This document shows, one piece after another, positions 18,014 through 27,072 of a DNA stretch of 64,000 bases (its first letter is position 1; each line of letters begins with the position of its first letter). This DNA comes from Leptobacterium sp964389205 (GTDB lineage Bacteria; Bacteroidota; Bacteroidia; Flavobacteriales; Flavobacteriaceae), in contig CAYMDH010000005.1 of the NCBI GenBank assembly GCA_964389205.1, positions 45,393 through 109,392 on the forward strand, written 5' to 3'. Under the pieces are notes generated by a model, which saw nothing but the letters and a program-made list of their open reading frames with translations, made no database searches and had not been told where the DNA came from. The translations under genes were made by a program, and so were the position numbers.

Positions 18014-19089
18014 AAAGTTTCTTTTTTATGATTCTTTACCATTGCTTCTAAACTAAATAGGGTTTCTACTTTTTTATTAAGATTATCTGTCATTACTTTT
18101 TTATTGTCTCCCAATACCTTTTCTATGATGTTTGAAAGCTTTTTTATATCTCCTATATCAAACAAATAACCATTTTCACCTTCATTAACCATTTCAAGTA
18201 CATTACCCGCATCATTAGTCGTTATAACAGGAAGGTTTGATAATAAACTTTCTATTACAGTAAAACAAAATGTTTCTCCATAAGAAGCATGTATAAGATA
18301 ATCATACTTATGATATGTATCGTATAAGTTTGATACACTTCCTTTAAAGTTAATATAGCCCTCTAAATTAAACTGATGTACAAGTTGATGTAATTCATCC
18401 TCATACGGGCCTTCTCCATAAATATCAAATACACTCCCTTCAACACGATCTTTAGTTAACATTGAAATAGCAGTAATTATATCTTGAACTCCTTTTTCTT
18501 TCCTTAAATGACAAGCAATAATAAATCTACTTGGAGGAGTTCTAAACTCTTCTTTCTTTTTATAGACAGCTGTTAAAACTCCATTGTGTATGATGGTAAT
18601 TTTATTTGATATTTGTTTTCCAAAATCTTTTTCTAAATTATATTTGGAATAGTTTGAAACGGCAATAAAAGTATCTATATATTGGTGATACAAAACCCCT
18701 CTTATTCTATTTTTAATTTTCTTTTTTAAAGAAAAGCCTTCTAAAGGTCTAGGGTTATGATCTACTGCTAGTATCCTTGCTCCGGTTAATTGCTTAACTT
18801 TTTTATAAAAAGAAGTACATAATGCTGTAAAATGAGTAATTACAATAGTATAATTTGTTTTCGTTTTTTGAATCGTATCCAAAAAAAAGTTTTCAATATT
18901 TTGTCCTGAAGCACTATTTAAATGCAATTCTTTATAAAAATCAAAATAAGTAACATTAGAAAAAAACCAATCTACCTCAACATTCTCTTCTTTTAAAGCA
19001 GCGTCTATCTCTTTGTAAAAATGATCCATCCCTCCAACTCTTTCAGGGAATATTTCATAATTACAAATAATGGCTACTTTTTTTAACAT
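18004..19089 (-). CDS. Glycosyltransferase family 4 protein
   Basis: A 361-residue GT-B protein. It starts MLKKVAIICNYEIFPERVGGMDHFY (acceptor-side loop). The donor-binding half has IIACHLRKEKGVQDIITAI and ASYGETFCFTVIESLLSNLPVITT with the E(x7)E spacing. It overlaps the next gene by ten bases and sits 16 bases after the FkbM-type methyltransferase gene. The transferred sugar cannot be read from sequence. Confidence 0.88.
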   Translation of the reverse strand: MLKKVAIICNYEIFPERVGGMDHFYKEIDAALKEENVEVDWFFSNVTYFDFYKELHLNSASGQNIENFFLDTIQKTKTNYTIVITHFTALCTSFYKKVKQLTGARILAVDHNPRPLEGFSLKKKIKNRIRGVLYHQYIDTFIAVSNYSKYNLEKDFGKQISNKITIIHNGVLTAVYKKKEEFRTPPSRFIIACHLRKEKGVQDIITAISMLTKDRVEGSVFDIYGEGPYEDELHQLVHQFNLEGYINFKGSVSNLYDTYHKYDYLIHASYGETFCFTVIESLLSNLPVITTNDAGNVLEMVNEGENGYLFDIGDIKKLSNIIEKVLGDNKKVMTDNLNKKVETLFSLEAMVKNHKKETLCI

Positions 19090-19105
19090 TTACTAATTAC
19101 TCTTA

Positions 19106-19837
19106 TTAAATTTTAATAAATAAATCTCTTTGATAAGCTATAATATCTGTTTCCTCTAACCATATTTCATATCCATTATCTTTTAAGACAGACAAGATTT
19201 CATCTAAAGTTTCCTTACTCATTGTATTTGGGACATAGTATTCAAAGCTTATAATTAATGGCTTTATCTTATCAAAATCTATGTTTAAAATAATTTCTGA
19301 ATCATATCCTTCAGTATCTATTTGGAGAAGGTCAATTTCTTTCATGCCTTGTTTTTCAATTAAATCTTGCAACGAGGTACAACTAACTTTTTCCTCAATC
19401 ATAAATTCAGATGGAATTTTACAATTTATATGATGTTCACTAAAGAATGAAGCAACTCCTTTAGAATAACTGGGTAATTTCTCAGTAGCTCCTGGATCTA
19501 CCTTATGAATAATCATTTCACTCTCTGTATTATGAATAGCAAGCTTAAGTGCTTTTATATTAGGAGCATCTTTATAATTTTTTTCTAACTCTAAAAAATA
19601 TTCTTCTACAGGTTCAAGAATGATTCCTTGAACTCTATCTTTATTCCACATTAAAAAATAATACAATGGATCGAAATTAACTCCGTCATTGCCTCCAATT
19701 TGGATAAATTTTAAATTTTTATTCTTATGAATCAATTTGTTCAAGATGTTTTCAATAAATGAAAATGACTTGATATTAGAAATTTTATATCCTTTTTTAT
19801 ATAGATGCTTTTTTATATTTTTTTTTAGTTTTTTCAT
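19106..19837 (-). CDS. FkbM-family methyltransferase
   Basis: A 243-residue SAM-dependent methyltransferase of the FkbM family. The glycine-rich SAM loop appears as KFIQIGGNDGVNFDP (the family's D-x-G-A-N-D-G equivalent), the acidic strand-2 end as IILEPVEEYF, and the family hallmark as LLQIDTEGYDSEIIL. FkbM enzymes O-methylate sugars or polyketides; a glycan O-methylation role is inferred from the locus. The basic N-terminus (KKLKKNIKKHLYKKGYK) is unusual and might contact the membrane. It overlaps the upstream gene by four bases. Confidence 0.85.
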   Translation of the reverse strand: MKKLKKNIKKHLYKKGYKISNIKSFSFIENILNKLIHKNKNLKFIQIGGNDGVNFDPLYYFLMWNKDRVQGIILEPVEEYFLELEKNYKDAPNIKALKLAIHNTESEMIIHKVDPGATEKLPSYSKGVASFFSEHHINCKIPSEFMIEEKVSCTSLQDLIEKQGMKEIDLLQIDTEGYDSEIILNIDFDKIKPLIISFEYYVPNTMSKETLDEILSVLKDNGYEIWLEETDIIAYQRDLFIKI

Positions 19838-21219
19838 ATAAGGCTGTCTAATGATTTAACAATACGCTTACTCGTATGTTTCAAAGGCTTGCTAATTTCT
19901 AACTCGAGTAGTTTTTTTTGATGTTTTGCTCTTCGGGCTGGATCTTTTAAATCACTGTTAATACAATCTACAAGTTCTTTGTCAGTTTTAACTATTGCTG
20001 TTCCTTTACTGTTTACTACGTATTCATAATGTTTATAATTTAAATACTTCTGATCGTTAAAAAGTTGATTTGATGTCGTTCCAAATACAGGGTTTATAAC
20101 AGGTTTATCAAATAAAATGAAATCCAGACTCATTGTAGAACACATATTAACATTTAAATCACTAAACTCTAAAATAGCTCTTAAATCTAATAAGTCTTGA
20201 TAATTTGGTACTCTTTGCGACCATACTTCTGTATGTACTTCTCTTTTTAATTCCCAATCTGGATAATTCCAGATAATAAATGGGTATTTTTGTTCTAAAT
20301 CTTTAAACCTTTCTTTTCCTTCTGCTGGAGATGTTCGTACTAAAAAATTCAGTTTTTCAGTAATCGTTTCATTAGTAATTGCCTCTGCTATACATTCTAT
20401 ATAATACATATCGTTAGGACTTGTAGAAATATCACCGCAACTAAAACAAATAGTTTTTAAAGAGCTATCTAAATTGATTTTTTTAAAAAATTGTTCTTTG
20501 GTTTGTTTGTATTTATCTATCACATAAGGTTCAAACTGAGGAGTTCCTACAACTTTTATTTGAGAAGGTTTTGTTTTAGGATAATAGTGTAGAAGTTCTG
20601 TTTTCATTAAATCACTCCAAACAAAATAATAATCAAAATTAGCAGCCATTCTTCCCTTAGAAGCTAAATTATCCCAACTAAAAATAAAAGAAACTGCAGC
20701 TATATTTAAAAATTTTGCTGCTGCAACAAAAGGGGCAATGTATGGAGGGCGTTGGTGCGTAAAAAACAATATATCTACCTGATCTTTGGCTAAGTGATCT
20801 TGAAAGTATTTTATATGATTAAAAGATTGAAATTGTTTCTTTTCAAAAAAATTAATCCACTTTTCAGAATGAAATATATTAGCGATTAAATATATTATTC
20901 TAATAAGGAATTTCCTTTTTGAAAATCCATCAGGATATCCTCTCTTATAATTATCTTTAATTCCAAATGCGCTAATATGTTTCCTTAAATGAGCTACTTC
21001 TTTTAATTTTCTATAAAACCAGGTTTTTCGTTTTTCGGGAAAGTTTTCCATTTCCTTTACAAAAACATTTGCTGGCATACCTTGGGTATATGCGTCTATA
21101 GGTATATTCGAATAAATAACTACCTTTTTGAATGACAGTACTGCTTCTTGAAGAAATTCACTTAAAATAAAATTTCTAAATCCAACACCATCTACAATAA
21201 CAATTCCAAGATTCTTCAT
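19834..21219 (-). CDS. GT-B-like surface-carbohydrate biosynthesis protein, uncertain function
   Basis: A 461-residue protein I recognise only at the fold level. The N-terminal half has alternating strands and loops (LGIVIVDGVGFRNF; FFTHQRPPYIAPFVAAAKFL). A hinge (IKVVGTPQFEPYV) resembles the mid-protein loop of CDP-glycerol transferase or UDP-glycosyltransferase-like proteins. The C-terminal half has MCSTMSLDFILFDKPVINPVFG, similar to the S-T...D..KP.I motif of those families. A glycosyl- or polyol-phosphate transferase is plausible, but no diagnostic catalytic residue is certain. It is followed by an FkbM methyltransferase and preceded by the amidotransferase gene. Confidence 0.6.
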   Translation of the reverse strand: MKNLGIVIVDGVGFRNFILSEFLQEAVLSFKKVVIYSNIPIDAYTQGMPANVFVKEMENFPEKRKTWFYRKLKEVAHLRKHISAFGIKDNYKRGYPDGFSKRKFLIRIIYLIANIFHSEKWINFFEKKQFQSFNHIKYFQDHLAKDQVDILFFTHQRPPYIAPFVAAAKFLNIAAVSFIFSWDNLASKGRMAANFDYYFVWSDLMKTELLHYYPKTKPSQIKVVGTPQFEPYVIDKYKQTKEQFFKKINLDSSLKTICFSCGDISTSPNDMYYIECIAEAITNETITEKLNFLVRTSPAEGKERFKDLEQKYPFIIWNYPDWELKREVHTEVWSQRVPNYQDLLDLRAILEFSDLNVNMCSTMSLDFILFDKPVINPVFGTTSNQLFNDQKYLNYKHYEYVVNSKGTAIVKTDKELVDCINSDLKDPARRAKHQKKLLELEISKPLKHTSKRIVKSLDSLI

Positions 21220-21253
21220 TGATATAAATAACTATTTTCTTTTATTTACTGTC

Positions 21254-22960
21254 TTAATTATTAAAAATCATACTGGCATTTAACCATTGCCAAAGATGAA
21301 AACTAGATGCATTGTTTCCGTGCAAATACGATTTCCACTCTTTTTCAATTTCATTAAAATTAAACCAATTATTATACTCCGAATTTTTTAACTTTTTTAT
21401 ACTTTTCTCTACTTCATTTTTTAATTCATTACCCATCCACTCACGCTGCGGAGTCTGTAATGCTCTTTTTGGAGCATATCCAATATTTTTATCAACATAT
21501 GAAGATAATATAGAGCGTAGTAGATATTTTTGGGTACGGTCTTTAATTTTAAAGTCTTCGGGTTGAGCAAAAGCATATTCTACCAATCGATAGTCTAAAA
21601 ATGGCTCTCTTAATTCGGTAGAAAACGCCATAGAAATTCGATCATTAAATCGTAAGGCTCTTGGTATTTTGGTATAAAATAAATCTCTGTACTGAGTATT
21701 TAATAATGAGTCTTCAAAAAATTGAGGGTATATAGTTTTTTTTGCTTCTCTTAAGAGTTTTTCAGACAAACAATGTTTTTTAAACGTACTGTTTGTACTT
21801 TGACCCTGAATTGTGTTTGAATTTTTATTAAGGTAATAATCATAGCCTGCCCATTGTTCATCCATTCCTTGTCCATCTAATAATACAATTGTATTGTTTT
21901 TTCTGGCTCTTTCAAAAATCTTGGCATACGCCAAAGTAGGAATTCCTCCATAGGGTTCATCTTGAATAGTTGCTATCTTTTTAGCTAATAATGATACTTC
22001 TTTTACTTTCAACTTAACTTTGTGAAGTTCATTATTTGTATAGCCTATCATTTGCTCTACCCATTTTAATTCGTCATATCTATCATCTCCAGTATAAAAA
22101 GTATAAGCCTGTATATTTTTTTTATCTTCAAAAAGATTGACCAACATTAAAAGTGTTGAGCTATCTACTCCTCCACTCAAATTAAAGCCTATAGGTACAT
22201 CAGCTCTAAATCGTAGTGAAATACTATCCTTCAACAAGTTAAAGTAATGCCTTTTTGTCTCTTCAAAGCTCTGATTCGTTTTTATAAGTTGAATACGTTC
22301 TTCAAAATAATACCATTTTTCTATTTTCAAAATTCCATTTTCAAGCTCAAGAAAATGACCTCCCGCTAGTTGTTTAATTTCCTCAAAAAAAGTTTCATCC
22401 GGTTGTCCATACGATCCAAAGCAAAAATAATTTGCCCAGACTGTTACATTAGGTTTAGTTCTATTTAAAGTAGTTTGAATAGCTTTTATTTCACTGGCAA
22501 AATAAAATTCTTTCGCATGGCTATAATAGAAAGGCTTTACTCCAAAACGATCTCTGGCAGCAAATAACTTCTTTTTGTGTGTATCCCAAATAGCAAAAGA
22601 AAACATTCCATTTAAGTGATCCAGGCATTCTTTTCCATATTTAATATAGAGCGCCAATAAAACTTCTGTATCAGAATCTGTCTTAAATACATAGTCATGC
22701 TTTAATAATTGTTTAAGCTCTAAATAATTATAAATCTCTCCGTTAAATGTGATAATAAAACGCCCATCAGTATCTACAAAAGGTTGATTAGCAGCAGCAG
22801 TAAGATCAATAATAGCAAGGCGATTATGTCCAAGACATACATAACCATCGTCTACATAAATTCCTTTGTGATCTGGCCCTCTGTGATGTTGCATTTCTAA
22901 CATTCGATTGAGTATATCTATTCTCGATTGATTAGAAACAATTCCTGCAATTCCGCACAT
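21254..22960 (-). CDS. Asparagine synthase (glutamine-hydrolysing)-like amidotransferase
   Basis: A 568-residue two-domain amidotransferase. Cys2 after Met1 (MCGIAGIVS) is the class II glutaminase nucleophile, supported by RLAIIDL and FNGEIYNY. The synthetase domain has the PP-loop SGGVDSS (262-268). Many capsule loci carry such AsnB paralogues that probably amidate a sugar carboxylate or a precursor rather than aspartate. Here the neighbouring CMP-nonulosonic acid genes support a glycan role, but a housekeeping AsnB cannot be excluded. The stop is followed by 34 untranslated bases before the next gene, the largest gap in this part of the operon. Confidence 0.85.
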   Translation of the reverse strand: MCGIAGIVSNQSRIDILNRMLEMQHHRGPDHKGIYVDDGYVCLGHNRLAIIDLTAAANQPFVDTDGRFIITFNGEIYNYLELKQLLKHDYVFKTDSDTEVLLALYIKYGKECLDHLNGMFSFAIWDTHKKKLFAARDRFGVKPFYYSHAKEFYFASEIKAIQTTLNRTKPNVTVWANYFCFGSYGQPDETFFEEIKQLAGGHFLELENGILKIEKWYYFEERIQLIKTNQSFEETKRHYFNLLKDSISLRFRADVPIGFNLSGGVDSSTLLMLVNLFEDKKNIQAYTFYTGDDRYDELKWVEQMIGYTNNELHKVKLKVKEVSLLAKKIATIQDEPYGGIPTLAYAKIFERARKNNTIVLLDGQGMDEQWAGYDYYLNKNSNTIQGQSTNSTFKKHCLSEKLLREAKKTIYPQFFEDSLLNTQYRDLFYTKIPRALRFNDRISMAFSTELREPFLDYRLVEYAFAQPEDFKIKDRTQKYLLRSILSSYVDKNIGYAPKRALQTPQREWMGNELKNEVEKSIKKLKNSEYNNWFNFNEIEKEWKSYLHGNNASSFHLWQWLNASMIFNN

Positions 22961-22962
22961 TT

Positions 22963-23661
22963 TTATAATTTAAGTTCTTGAGCTAAAACAACTGCTTTTT
23001 CCCAATCTTTCATAGTATCTATATTGACATAATACTTTGGGTTTGAGACAATATATCCTAGTTTTTCTCCGTAAAGAGATTTTTGATTTAAAATTACTTT
23101 AGATTTTGTCAAATAAATAGCTCCATCTCGATGATAAGCTTTTGGTAATTCTTGCCTCCGTGAAATAATTTTATCATCATTGGTTGCTAATAATAATTCA
23201 TCTTCTTCATTAACTGTAAATGTCCAATGTGGATTGTATTCATCTGGTACTTCTAAAACAGACACTAGTGCATCTAAATCTTGTGCTATAAATTTTTCTA
23301 TAGCCCTATCTATAAATCCTTCTTCTCTAAAAGGAGTTGTTGCTTGTAATAAGCATACGGCATCAAAATATATCTTTTTATTTTTAAAATACTCTAATGC
23401 ATGAATAATTACGCCTAGTGTGGGCGATGAATCTTCAGCTAGATAATGTGGCCGTTTAAAAGGTACTTCTATTCCAATTTTTTCTGCAAGAGCAATAATT
23501 TCGTCATTATCAGAGCTAAGAATTGTTTTTGTAAGGTGTCTAGATGATTCTACAGAAAAGAAGGTATATTCTAAAAGAGGTTTTCCATCTAATAATTTGA
23601 TGTTTTTATTTGGAATTCCTTTACTTCCTCCTCTCGCAGGTATAAGTCCTAATATATTCAT
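22963..23661 (-). CDS. CMP-nonulosonic acid (sialic/legionaminic) cytidylyltransferase
   Basis: A 232-residue NeuA/LegF-type enzyme that would activate a nonulosonic acid with CTP. The nucleotide-binding motif LIPARGGSKGIPNKNIK opens the protein, followed by SSDNDEIIALAEKIG, VCLLQATTPFR and the family's NPHWTF and RDGAIYL stretches. Sequence alone does not separate Neu5Ac, legionaminate or pseudaminate substrates. Its start overlaps the stop of the epimerase gene by one base, so it is the last gene of a three-gene cassette (synthase, epimerase, cytidylyltransferase). Confidence 0.88.
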   Translation of the reverse strand: MNILGLIPARGGSKGIPNKNIKLLDGKPLLEYTFFSVESSRHLTKTILSSDNDEIIALAEKIGIEVPFKRPHYLAEDSSPTLGVIIHALEYFKNKKIYFDAVCLLQATTPFREEGFIDRAIEKFIAQDLDALVSVLEVPDEYNPHWTFTVNEEDELLLATNDDKIISRRQELPKAYHRDGAIYLTKSKVILNQKSLYGEKLGYIVSNPKYYVNIDTMKDWEKAVVLAQELKL

Positions 23662-24821
23662 TAATAGGCAATTGTTTTAAAAAAACTCAATTCTGTTTCT
23701 GCTAGAATATCGGCAATTTGTTCTCCCGAACAACCATTTCCATAAATTTCCTCTTGCTTGAGTTTATCTTTCATTTGAATACGTTCTTCAATTGCCTCTT
23801 TGATGGCTACTTTATTATAATTGACATCTTTAACATTAGAACCTCGCTTTCTTCTATTTTGCCGAGTCCCTATATTAACGACTGGTACTCCAAGGAAAGA
23901 ACATTCTCTTATCCCTACACTCGAATTACCAACTAAGCATTGACTATGGTTTAAAAGTCTTAAAAAATCTAAGGGTTCCATATTCTTAAAAAAGTGAATA
24001 TTTGTAGGTTTTACTTGTTCTCTAAAAGAGCGTATTCCATTTGAAGTTCCATCAGATCCTGCATCTACATTAGGCCAAAACCAAAAAGTAGGGTAATTTA
24101 ATTCATGAACTGCATTTAAAGTTTTTAAAACATCTTCTTTAGATTGTTGATATTCATTAGTAACTGGATGTTGTAAAACTACAATATAACGACGTTCCCA
24201 AGTAATTGTATCTCCAACACCTCCGTATTTTTGGATAGGATCAAAATTTAACGAAGTCTCATTAGCAATTTCCTTTGCTAAATCTAATGACGGACATCCT
24301 GTTGTAATTACTTTTTCAGGATGTTCTCCCATTTTTATAACTCGTTTACGAGCATCGTCACTTGCGACTAAATGAATATCAGCAAGTTTTGTATTGGCAT
24401 GTCTTACTTTTTCATCAATATTACCGGTCACTTCACCTCCTTGTATATGCACTAAAGGTATATTTTGATAAGCTGCAGCAATAGAAGTAGCAATGGTTTC
24501 AAACCGATCTGCTATTGTAATAATTGCATCTGGTTGCAAATTGTAAAATACATTAGACAGCTCCATAACACCCAAACCTGTAGTTTTTGCCATAGCCATA
24601 GGATTTTCTCCTTCTAATACCATAAATACCTTTTCCGATACACTAAAGCCATCCTTTTCTATAAAATCTACAGCTTTCCCATATCGATCTAACAATGCTG
24701 ATCCTGCTATAACTAATTGCAGCTCTAACTGAGGATGGTTTTTAATAGCTTTTAGAGCTGTTTTAACTCTGCTATAAGAAGGCCTGGCAGTAACTACTAC
24801 ACAAATTTTTCTCTTACTCAT
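23661..24821 (-). CDS. UDP-N-acetylglucosamine / diacetylbacillosamine 2-epimerase, hydrolysing (NeuC/LegG type)
   Basis: A 386-residue GT-B-like hydrolysing 2-epimerase. It releases UDP and gives ManNAc (NeuC) or 2,4-diacetamido-2,4,6-trideoxymannose (LegG). Visible family features are CVVVTARPSYSRVKTAL at the N-terminus, DRFETIATSIAAAYQNIPLVHIQGGEVTG (loop with the His and Glu) and, in the C-terminal half, VVLQHPVTNEY and GNSSVGIRECSFLGVPVVNIGTRQ. These match the hydrolysing NeuC group better than the non-hydrolysing WecB group. It overlaps the synthase by eight bases. The LegB-like dehydratase later in the locus hints at the LegG variant. Confidence 0.88.
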   Translation of the reverse strand: MSKRKICVVVTARPSYSRVKTALKAIKNHPQLELQLVIAGSALLDRYGKAVDFIEKDGFSVSEKVFMVLEGENPMAMAKTTGLGVMELSNVFYNLQPDAIITIADRFETIATSIAAAYQNIPLVHIQGGEVTGNIDEKVRHANTKLADIHLVASDDARKRVIKMGEHPEKVITTGCPSLDLAKEIANETSLNFDPIQKYGGVGDTITWERRYIVVLQHPVTNEYQQSKEDVLKTLNAVHELNYPTFWFWPNVDAGSDGTSNGIRSFREQVKPTNIHFFKNMEPLDFLRLLNHSQCLVGNSSVGIRECSFLGVPVVNIGTRQNRRKRGSNVKDVNYNKVAIKEAIEERIQMKDKLKQEEIYGNGCSGEQIADILAETELSFFKTIAY

Positions 24822-25815
24822 TTATTAAGTCTTTTTCAGATAAAAAATCCCATTGGGTTTTATTTCTTATAAGTTTTTTGCCAATTATTTTTTCAAATTC
24901 TGAAGCATCTAAACCTTTTCCTTTTGGTTTTTTTGCCTCCAGGTCTGCTATTGTAATTTTATGACCTATTTTCAAATCTTTATTAACTGCTAACGATTTT
25001 TCAAAAATATTTTTTAAATCTTTAAATGCACTATTGTCTTTCTTATCTACAGGTGCTGATAGGGCTCTATTAATATTTTGTGTTGCAAAAACCAATTCTT
25101 TAATTTCTTCTATCTCTAATGATGATGATGAATCAGGACCAAACATATTTCTATTAAAAACTGCATGAATTTCGAGAATTTCTGCACCTAGAGTTGTTGC
25201 TGCAATTGATGTTTCTATGCGTGCCGAATGATCTGAAAAACCTATAGGAACATTGTATCTTTCTTTAAGTTCTTGAATAACATTTAAGCCATAATTTTCA
25301 GGCTGAGTTGGATATGAAGTAGTACATTGTAATATCGAAAAATTTGCATTTCTTTTTCTCAAAAAACTCACGGTAGCATCTAATTCAGAAAAAGAACTCA
25401 TTCCTGATGAGATGATAATAGGTTTCTTTGTGGCACATACCTTTTCTAATAATAAAAAATTATTCACCTCACCCGAACCTATTTTATAGCGTTTTATATT
25501 TAGTTCTTCTAAAAGATCTACAGCAGCATTACTAAATGGAGAAGACATAAATTCTAATCCTACTTCCTCACAATGAGCTTTTAGTTCTTTCCATTGTGAT
25601 ACTGTAAATTCCATACGCTTCCAATAATCATAACGGCTTTTATCTTGCTTAGAGAATTTAATACGAAATGGTTCATAAACACTACTTTCTGCCTCTGCTA
25701 TATGAGTTTGAAACTTGATAGTATTAATTCCTGTTTTCGAAATTGCATCAATGTATGAATGCGCCATTCCTAAACTACCTTCATGTGCTTGTGCAATTTC
25801 TACTATTATCTCCAT
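24814..25815 (-). CDS. N-acetylneuraminate / legionaminate synthase (NeuB/LegI family)
   Basis: A 333-residue synthase that condenses phosphoenolpyruvate with a ManNAc-type sugar to give a nine-carbon nonulosonic acid. The TIM-barrel part carries VEIAQAHEGSLGMAHSYIDA, TIKFQT, KIGSGEVNN, IISSGMSS, QCTTSYP and IGFSDHS, all standard for the family. A C-terminal SAF (antifreeze-like) domain follows from about residue 280 with KGKGLDA. IAQAHEGSLGMA and the HIAEAESS segment look closer to LegI-like members than to typical NeuB, but substrate choice cannot be fixed from sequence. First gene of the nonulosonic acid cassette. Confidence 0.9.
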   Translation of the reverse strand: MEIIVEIAQAHEGSLGMAHSYIDAISKTGINTIKFQTHIAEAESSVYEPFRIKFSKQDKSRYDYWKRMEFTVSQWKELKAHCEEVGLEFMSSPFSNAAVDLLEELNIKRYKIGSGEVNNFLLLEKVCATKKPIIISSGMSSFSELDATVSFLRKRNANFSILQCTTSYPTQPENYGLNVIQELKERYNVPIGFSDHSARIETSIAATTLGAEILEIHAVFNRNMFGPDSSSSLEIEEIKELVFATQNINRALSAPVDKKDNSAFKDLKNIFEKSLAVNKDLKIGHKITIADLEAKKPKGKGLDASEFEKIIGKKLIRNKTQWDFLSEKDLINE

Positions 25816-25821
25816 CTATAC

Positions 25822-27072
25822 TTATGTTATTACTTTTTTCATTATTTTCTTTAAATATGGAACCCCAACATACTCTTCAAGATCTTTTCTATTTAGTAAG
25901 AGCTCATCAGGCGCTTCTTCCCATTGTAAATATAACATAGTTATGATCGCCGTTATTTCTTCTTTACTATTTACTTTAACACTATATAAATAATCTTCTC
26001 CTAATAATCGTTTAACTTCACTCTTTTCTGAACCTATATACAATACTGGCCTGTTAGCGTATACGCAATGAGTGAACTTAGCTGGAAGAAAAGGACTAAT
26101 ACTGGCAGTAGCTTCTAAAATAACATTAACTGTTGCTTTTTGTTGCAAAAATGCTACTTCTAGAAAGGGCACGCTTTTATTAATAAAACAAATTTGCGGA
26201 TTTTTCTTTACTGCCTCATCAATTATTGTTGAATGATCTATAGCTGGCCCCAATAATAACAGATTGCTATTGTTTTTAGCTTCAGGAAATTTTATTAAAA
26301 AATTTTCGTATGCTTTTATTAATGCTTCAGGAGGTCTTTGTTTTAATAAGTTTCCAGCATGTAATAATGTAAACTTATCCTCCTTAAAATAATCTGGAAG
26401 TTTATCATTAATATTGAAATCTGTAGAAAATTGATGAGGAATAATAATTCCGGTATGTAAAAAGTTAGGGTAAAAACTTTCCATCCATTCTTTTAAAAGT
26501 TGGCTTGGAAATGCTGAAAATTTTGCTTTTTGAGCTATTTTATTAAAAAGCATTTCTTTTTTTTTATACCCAGATTCATTAAATGTATATGGCGGTGGAT
26601 ACTTACTATGCGGATAAGGGTCATGAATATAAGCCAGCCATTTATTATAGATCTCTGGAATCTTTAACAGTGCAAAATGTGGTCTAAAACTAGCTCCTTT
26701 ACTTAAGGTAATGACAAGTTGTTCATTATTATAGTGATCTTTTACTGCTTTTTTTATACTCCGTATATCATTAAAAAAAGTAAAAGAAAAACCAAAAATA
26801 CCTTCCAAAAAAGTTGCTAAGTTAATCTTTAAATTACGTTGTAAAATTCTTTGTGACCTACTTAAAAAATAATTTAAATTACTTTTTCTTTCTTTTATAG
26901 CTATAGTCCTAACATTATTTATTAAAATTTCTTTTCTTGTATAATGAAGAACTTTTAAATGATATCCGATGGCGGCCAGATTTTTAATAAGTGCAACATT
27001 TACTTTAGATCCACTACTATCATCTATATCTATAGATTCTGCAATTATTAATATTTCTTTATTTTCTTTCAA
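25822..27072 (-). CDS. Glycosyltransferase, GT-B fold (possible nonulosonic-acid transferase)
   Basis: A 416-residue GT-B-like glycosyltransferase. The N-terminus (EILIIAESIDIDDSSGSKVNVALIKNL) has a GT4-like acceptor loop, and the central LLHAGNLLKQRPPEALIKAYENF is a GT4-type donor-domain start. The E(x7)E region is poorly conserved (LEATASISPFLPAKFTHCVYANRPVLYIG). The start is TTG, directly after the stop of the upstream gene, because no ATG occurs near the N-terminus. It is placed immediately before the nonulosonic acid synthase, so transfer of that acid is a reasonable but untested guess. Confidence 0.75.
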   Translation of the reverse strand: MKENKEILIIAESIDIDDSSGSKVNVALIKNLAAIGYHLKVLHYTRKEILINNVRTIAIKERKSNLNYFLSRSQRILQRNLKINLATFLEGIFGFSFTFFNDIRSIKKAVKDHYNNEQLVITLSKGASFRPHFALLKIPEIYNKWLAYIHDPYPHSKYPPPYTFNESGYKKKEMLFNKIAQKAKFSAFPSQLLKEWMESFYPNFLHTGIIIPHQFSTDFNINDKLPDYFKEDKFTLLHAGNLLKQRPPEALIKAYENFLIKFPEAKNNSNLLLLGPAIDHSTIIDEAVKKNPQICFINKSVPFLEVAFLQQKATVNVILEATASISPFLPAKFTHCVYANRPVLYIGSEKSEVKRLLGEDYLYSVKVNSKEEITAIITMLYLQWEEAPDELLLNRKDLEEYVGVPYLKKIMKKVIT

